Positions 60,890 through 64,000 of a DNA stretch of 64,000 nucleotides are shown here, in pieces (the first letter of the stretch is position 1; the number at the start of each line of letters is the position of its first letter). Source of the stretch: CAZCTC01 sp964501335 (GTDB lineage: Bacteria; Chloroflexota; Anaerolineae; B4-G1; SLSP01); contig CAZCTC010000024.1 of assembly GCA_964501335.1 (NCBI GenBank), positions 33,841-97,840 on the forward strand, read 5' to 3'. Made by a program: the position numbers and the translations under genes. Below the pieces are notes generated by a model. That model was not told the DNA's origin. It was given only the letters and a program-made list of their open reading frames with translations, and did no database searches.

Positions 60890-62701
60890 ATGCACATTGG
60901 AATCGACTTTGGAACCACCAATTCATCCGTGGCTCACTTTGACGGGGAACGTCTCCATCCGGTCCCGTTGGACCTCACCAACGAGAACCCCCTGGTCCTG
61001 CCGTCCCTGATCTACATCGACCGGGCGCACCAGAAAAAACTGGGCACGGCCGCCGCCAACGAATACCTGGAACACGAAACCGGGCGCCGGATCACCTGGG
61101 AACGCCGCCATGTCGGCGCCATCGAAGTCGTCGTCGGCGGCTCCGGCTCCGGCCCGGTCCGCTACATGGAAGATGTCTCCATCATCACCGACACCGCCGC
61201 GCAGGGGCGTCTGCTGCAATCGATCAAAACCGCCCTGCGCGATCCCCGCTACGAAGGCACCAACATCTTCGACCGCTACTACACTATCGACGAAATGATC
61301 GCCCTCTTGCTGCTCTCCATGAAAGAGCGCGCCGAAGCCACCCTCGGCAACCGCTGCGAGCAGGTCGTTCTGGGCCGCCCGGTCAGCTTCTCACCCGATC
61401 CGCAGATCTCCCTGCGCGCCGAAGAGATCCTCTACCGCGCCGCCCGCTTCGCCGGCTTTGAAGAAATCAGCTTCCAGATGGAACCGATCGCCGTCGCCCA
61501 CCTCTACCATCGCCGGCAGCCGCGCCGGGAACGGGTGCTGATCTTCGATTTCGGCGGCGGGACCCTCGATCTGACCGTTGCCGAAGTCGGCGGCTCCCAC
61601 CCCCCCGAAGTGATCGCCTCCCACGGCGTCTTGATCGGTGGCGACGACCTGGACCGCCGGCTGATGATCTCCCTGCTGAAATACTTCGGCGAAGGGACCA
61701 TGGTCGAAGAACATCGCCCCTTCCCGCCCGACTATCTGGATCTGCTGCAAAGCTGGCAAACCATGCCCGAACTCTCCCGCCCCGAACCGCTCAGCCAGAT
61801 CCGCGAATTCCAGCAAAGCAGCACCAACCCGCGCGCCATGCACGCCCTGGAAACCCTGGTCACCCGTAATATCGGCTTCCGGCTCTTCCGCGAACTCGAG
61901 CGGGTGAAAAAACAACTCACCACCGACCTCCTGGCCCGGTTCGATTTCGATTACGAAGCCGTTGCCATCCACGAACGCTTCCTGCAGCGCGATTTCGAGA
62001 AAATGATCCAGCACGAACAGGATCAGGTCCGGCAATCGATCCAAACCGTCCTCCAGGAAGCCCACACCCACCCCGACCGGATTCAGCGGGTGCTGAGGAC
62101 CGGCGGCAGCGCCCAGGTCCCCGCCTTCGTCCGACAGCTGGAAGATTGCTTCTCTCCCGCACGGGTCCAGCAACTCGACCCCTTGACCTCGGTGGTAGGC
62201 GGCATGGCGATCGTTGCCCAGGAGAACCAGGGCAACCAACCCGCCTATGCCTATCGCTATCGCCCGATCCTGCACAACCTGCACATCGCCAGCGGCCGGC
62301 CATGCGAACCGGTCGTCCTGCGCGCCCACCAACCGGCCTACACCGATCGCGATTACACCCTTGTCCGACTGCCGCTGCTGGTCAGCGGGCTCTACAGCCT
62401 GCGTCCCGCCGACATGGATTTCGAAACTGAAGCCGACGTCCAGCTGGAATTCGATCTGGAACGCCCCGCCCGCCTCTACATCATCTATCAGGCCAAGATC
62501 GTCTTGATGCCGGAATGGCTGCGCGAATTTGAAGTAGAACCGGAGACCTTCGTGGAAATCGACAGCATCGGCGGCCGGATGCAATTCTTCGTGGCCGGCA
62601 AAGACTTCCCGGCCGGCCATGTCAAACTGGGCGGCTGTCATGCCCGCGGTTATGCCGGCCTCGTCTTCATGAACTACCTGGTGGCCATTAAACCACTCTA
62701 G
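60890..62701 (+). CDS. YegD-type Hsp70-family chaperone
   Basis: 603 residues; AAAAAGGAG upstream of ATG 60890. Actin-like ATPase with phosphate-1 GIDFGTTNSSVA, phosphate-2 LIFDFGGGTLDLTVAE, connect and adenosine segments (LRTGGSAQVPAFV), and a VGGMAIVAQ end of the ATPase, all typical of the YegD branch rather than DnaK. A C-terminal region of about 150 residues (440-603) is beta-rich with a WLREFEVEPETFVEI strand and replaces the usual substrate-binding and lid domains. ATP hydrolysis residues appear intact. The client is unknown; a neighbouring payload gene makes a role in folding large effectors possible but unproven. Confidence 0.9.
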   Translation: MHIGIDFGTTNSSVAHFDGERLHPVPLDLTNENPLVLPSLIYIDRAHQKKLGTAAANEYLEHETGRRITWERRHVGAIEVVVGGSGSGPVRYMEDVSIITDTAAQGRLLQSIKTALRDPRYEGTNIFDRYYTIDEMIALLLLSMKERAEATLGNRCEQVVLGRPVSFSPDPQISLRAEEILYRAARFAGFEEISFQMEPIAVAHLYHRRQPRRERVLIFDFGGGTLDLTVAEVGGSHPPEVIASHGVLIGGDDLDRRLMISLLKYFGEGTMVEEHRPFPPDYLDLLQSWQTMPELSRPEPLSQIREFQQSSTNPRAMHALETLVTRNIGFRLFRELERVKKQLTTDLLARFDFDYEAVAIHERFLQRDFEKMIQHEQDQVRQSIQTVLQEAHTHPDRIQRVLRTGGSAQVPAFVRQLEDCFSPARVQQLDPLTSVVGGMAIVAQENQGNQPAYAYRYRPILHNLHIASGRPCEPVVLRAHQPAYTDRDYTLVRLPLLVSGLYSLRPADMDFETEADVQLEFDLERPARLYIIYQAKIVLMPEWLREFEVEPETFVEIDSIGGRMQFFVAGKDFPAGHVKLGGCHARGYAGLVFMNYLVAIKPL

Positions 62702-62704
62702 ACC

Positions 62705-62752
62705 CTTGATATTTTCGCGCACCGCAGACGGAGCACGAAAATATCAACTAAC
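62705..62752 (+). repeat. Hairpin remnant after the Hsp70-like gene
   Basis: GATATTTTCGCGC pairs with GCACGAAAATATC (one mismatch) around an ACCGCAGACGG loop, similar to the element family but lacking flanks. Confidence 0.5.
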
Positions 62753-62757
62753 TCTAT

Positions 62758-62797
62758 ACAAAATTGCGCGCTCTTGTCAAAGAGCGCGCAATTTTGT
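62758..62797. terminator. Bidirectional intrinsic terminator between convergent genes
   Basis: A perfect 18-bp stem ACAAAATTGCGCGCTCTT with AAGAGCGCGCAATTTTGT, loop GTCA. It lies between the stops of the Hsp70-like gene and the 62814 gene. Confidence 0.85.
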
Positions 62798-62813
62798 TGC
62801 TAAAAAAACCGCA

Positions 62814-64000
62814 TTACGGACGGGTATAATCCGCCGGGTTAGACGAACAGCTGTGATCACCACCGCTGGGATCCCCGGTCTCCTCAGGCCAGAACCCCCA
62901 CCAGCCACAACCGCCGCCGCCCACACTGTTCCGCTCAAATTCAGGCTTGTATCCCTTCGCCACCGTCAGAATATCATAATCCCCAGGCTGGACACAAACG
63001 CGCACTTCACCTTGCGGATCGATCAGGAGCGCTACCGAGTCGGGCCCTTTCATAGTGATCAACAGAGCCGTCGGCAAATAATTCTTGATCCGCAGCAGCG
63101 CCATACTGCCCGTACACATGACCCGCGGAGTCCCTACCTTTAGCGTCACATTTTGAGTCTGATTAGCCTTAACCGTCACCGAGCCGTTCAGATCGTCATA
63201 GGCATACGCATCCGGAACTGCCGTATTCCGCAGCGTCCGTGCATCGATCTGATGCGGCACGCCGGGATCGACCACGGCCTGGAACGAATTGACCTGGCCC
63301 GCCACCTGGACGCCGTCCACGAAAATGTCGGCCACAACCCCGGGATCACTCAACGCAATATTAACAATGCCCTTGCGATCGAAAGCCGAGGCAACCTTGG
63401 TGAATTTTCCGGCTATAATGTTGATCGGATAATCGATGGCCGCCGGCCCCCAGATCCCGGCATTGCCGCCGTTCAACGCCACATTGACCGTGTGAGCGCC
63501 CGGAGCGAGATTGTAGACCTGCACCTGACCGGGTTCGACCACTCCCATACCGTTGCCGTCGATGGTGACGGCACAGCGCACATCCTGGCCCGGCTCAACG
63601 GCCTTGATCCCACAGGAAACTTCGGCAAAGCCCAGGATGAAAGTCTTGACCAGCTTCAGGGTCACAACCTGCGTCTGATTGGCCTTCACCGTCCCCTTGG
63701 CCGAACTGTCCGGATACATGTAAATACCGGCCGCCATAGGATCATTGAAGGCCTTGCCTTCCACCACATGCGTCCCCGGAGCCACAAAAGCCACCGCTTC
63801 CGGAACCTGAGAAGCGACCAACACCCCGTCGACGTAGAAGTCGCCGACCACATCAGGAATCCCGGTCCGCAGGGTCAACTGGCCCTTGCGGTCAAAGGTC
63901 ATCTTGGTGGCGGCGGTCTTGCCCGCCACGATGTTGAGCGGCAGGTCCACCGTCAACGGCGCCCACAGATCCGCGTTCGCCCCGTTCAGCGCCAGATTGA
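62814..64000 (-). CDS. Large repeat-module secreted-type protein (5' end outside the window)
   Basis: The open frame enters from the right edge; an internal GTG near 63956 is not the real start, because the frame continues to base 64000. At least two and a half copies of a 170-residue module are seen, each with a VxxLAPGAHTVNVALNGGNA-like line (partly as NLALNGANADLWAPLTVDLP), an IIAGKFTKVAS segment, an FVDGVQVAGQV line and a GSVTVKANQTQ(N/V)VTLK end. Modules resemble PEGA-type or DUF4397-type beta sandwiches. The C-terminus is a single Cys-rich domain ending PADYTRP. It is likely extracellular. The N-terminal signal lies outside the window. Confidence 0.8.
   Translation of the reverse strand, partial: NLALNGANADLWAPLTVDLPLNIVAGKTAATKMTFDRKGQLTLRTGIPDVVGDFYVDGVLVASQVPEAVAFVAPGTHVVEGKAFNDPMAAGIYMYPDSSAKGTVKANQTQVVTLKLVKTFILGFAEVSCGIKAVEPGQDVRCAVTIDGNGMGVVEPGQVQVYNLAPGAHTVNVALNGGNAGIWGPAAIDYPINIIAGKFTKVASAFDRKGIVNIALSDPGVVADIFVDGVQVAGQVNSFQAVVDPGVPHQIDARTLRNTAVPDAYAYDDLNGSVTVKANQTQNVTLKVGTPRVMCTGSMALLRIKNYLPTALLITMKGPDSVALLIDPQGEVRVCVQPGDYDILTVAKGYKPEFERNSVGGGGCGWWGFWPEETGDPSGGDHSCSSNPADYTRP

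Overview
The window looks like a fragment of a Chloroflexota genome (Anaerolineae-like, probably a metagenome assembly, since it contains a 100-N gap at 54509-54608). Pointers to this are: the single-membrane style rpmH-rnpA-yidD-yidC-jag cluster; many Thr/Pro-rich lipoproteins and CARDB/IPT-type secreted proteins; an F420-type PPOX protein; a GerW-like protein; very large multi-GAF histidine kinases; and a diterpene-cyclase pair of the kind known from Herpetosiphon and Mycobacterium tuberculosis. The taxonomic call is inference; no rRNA, tRNA or CRISPR array was found.

Layout. 1-2780: end of a winged-helix regulator followed by a membrane-anchored NACHT-like/HEAT ATPase. 3443-4290: a small overlapping pair of unknown function. 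4684-10307 (minus): a housekeeping operon rpmH-rnpA-yidD-PQQ propeller lipoprotein-yidC-jag-pfkB-parA, driven by a near-consensus promoter at 10428-10455. 10876-15284: rsgA, a secreted protein, NADAR, PPOX and HAD enzymes and a possibly leaderless gene. 15477-20287: Yip1 protein, ABC ATPase, secreted IPT/CARDB protein and MacB-like permease in one operon. 20579-26769 (minus): a C25 (gingipain-like) protease, a GNAT protein and XseA. 27031-36258: three consecutive wall-hydrolase genes, two with an eCIS-core (DUF4157) module. 36482-43816: GerW-like pair, orphan kinase, LysM and other secreted proteins, and a membrane protein. 43837-48161: the diterpene-synthase pair running into a kinase/receiver pair. 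48250-56000: propeller lipoprotein, giant kinase, small membrane protein, Thr-rich lipoprotein. 56463-60440 (minus): a third large multi-hydrolase with the same N-terminal leader. 60890-64000: YegD-like Hsp70 and a truncated gene of repeated beta modules.

The strongest biological story is the set of four cytosol-type (no signal peptide) peptidoglycan-hydrolase proteins. They combine M15 peptidase, NlpC/P60-like, GH19, GH46-like, SLT and goose-lysozyme-like domains with many SH3 and PG-binding modules. Three of them share a roughly 110-residue N-terminal leader that normally precedes the eCIS-core domain, and similar promoters (TTGCNT, 16-17 bp, TACAAT). Together they read as payloads of a contractile injection or lysis-released weapon whose structural genes lie outside the window. 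A second story is the diterpene pair, in which the Asp known to be important in the M. tuberculosis synthase is Lys.

The intergenic regions are filled by an abundant dispersed element of about 130-160 bp. Its flanks are conserved, but its central hairpin stem changes sequence from copy to copy while staying paired. More than 20 copies in both orientations account for most otherwise empty stretches, and one tandem copy coincides with the assembly gap. Two further small repeat types (a CACAGAG palindrome and G-rich tracts) and several clear intrinsic terminators are also present.
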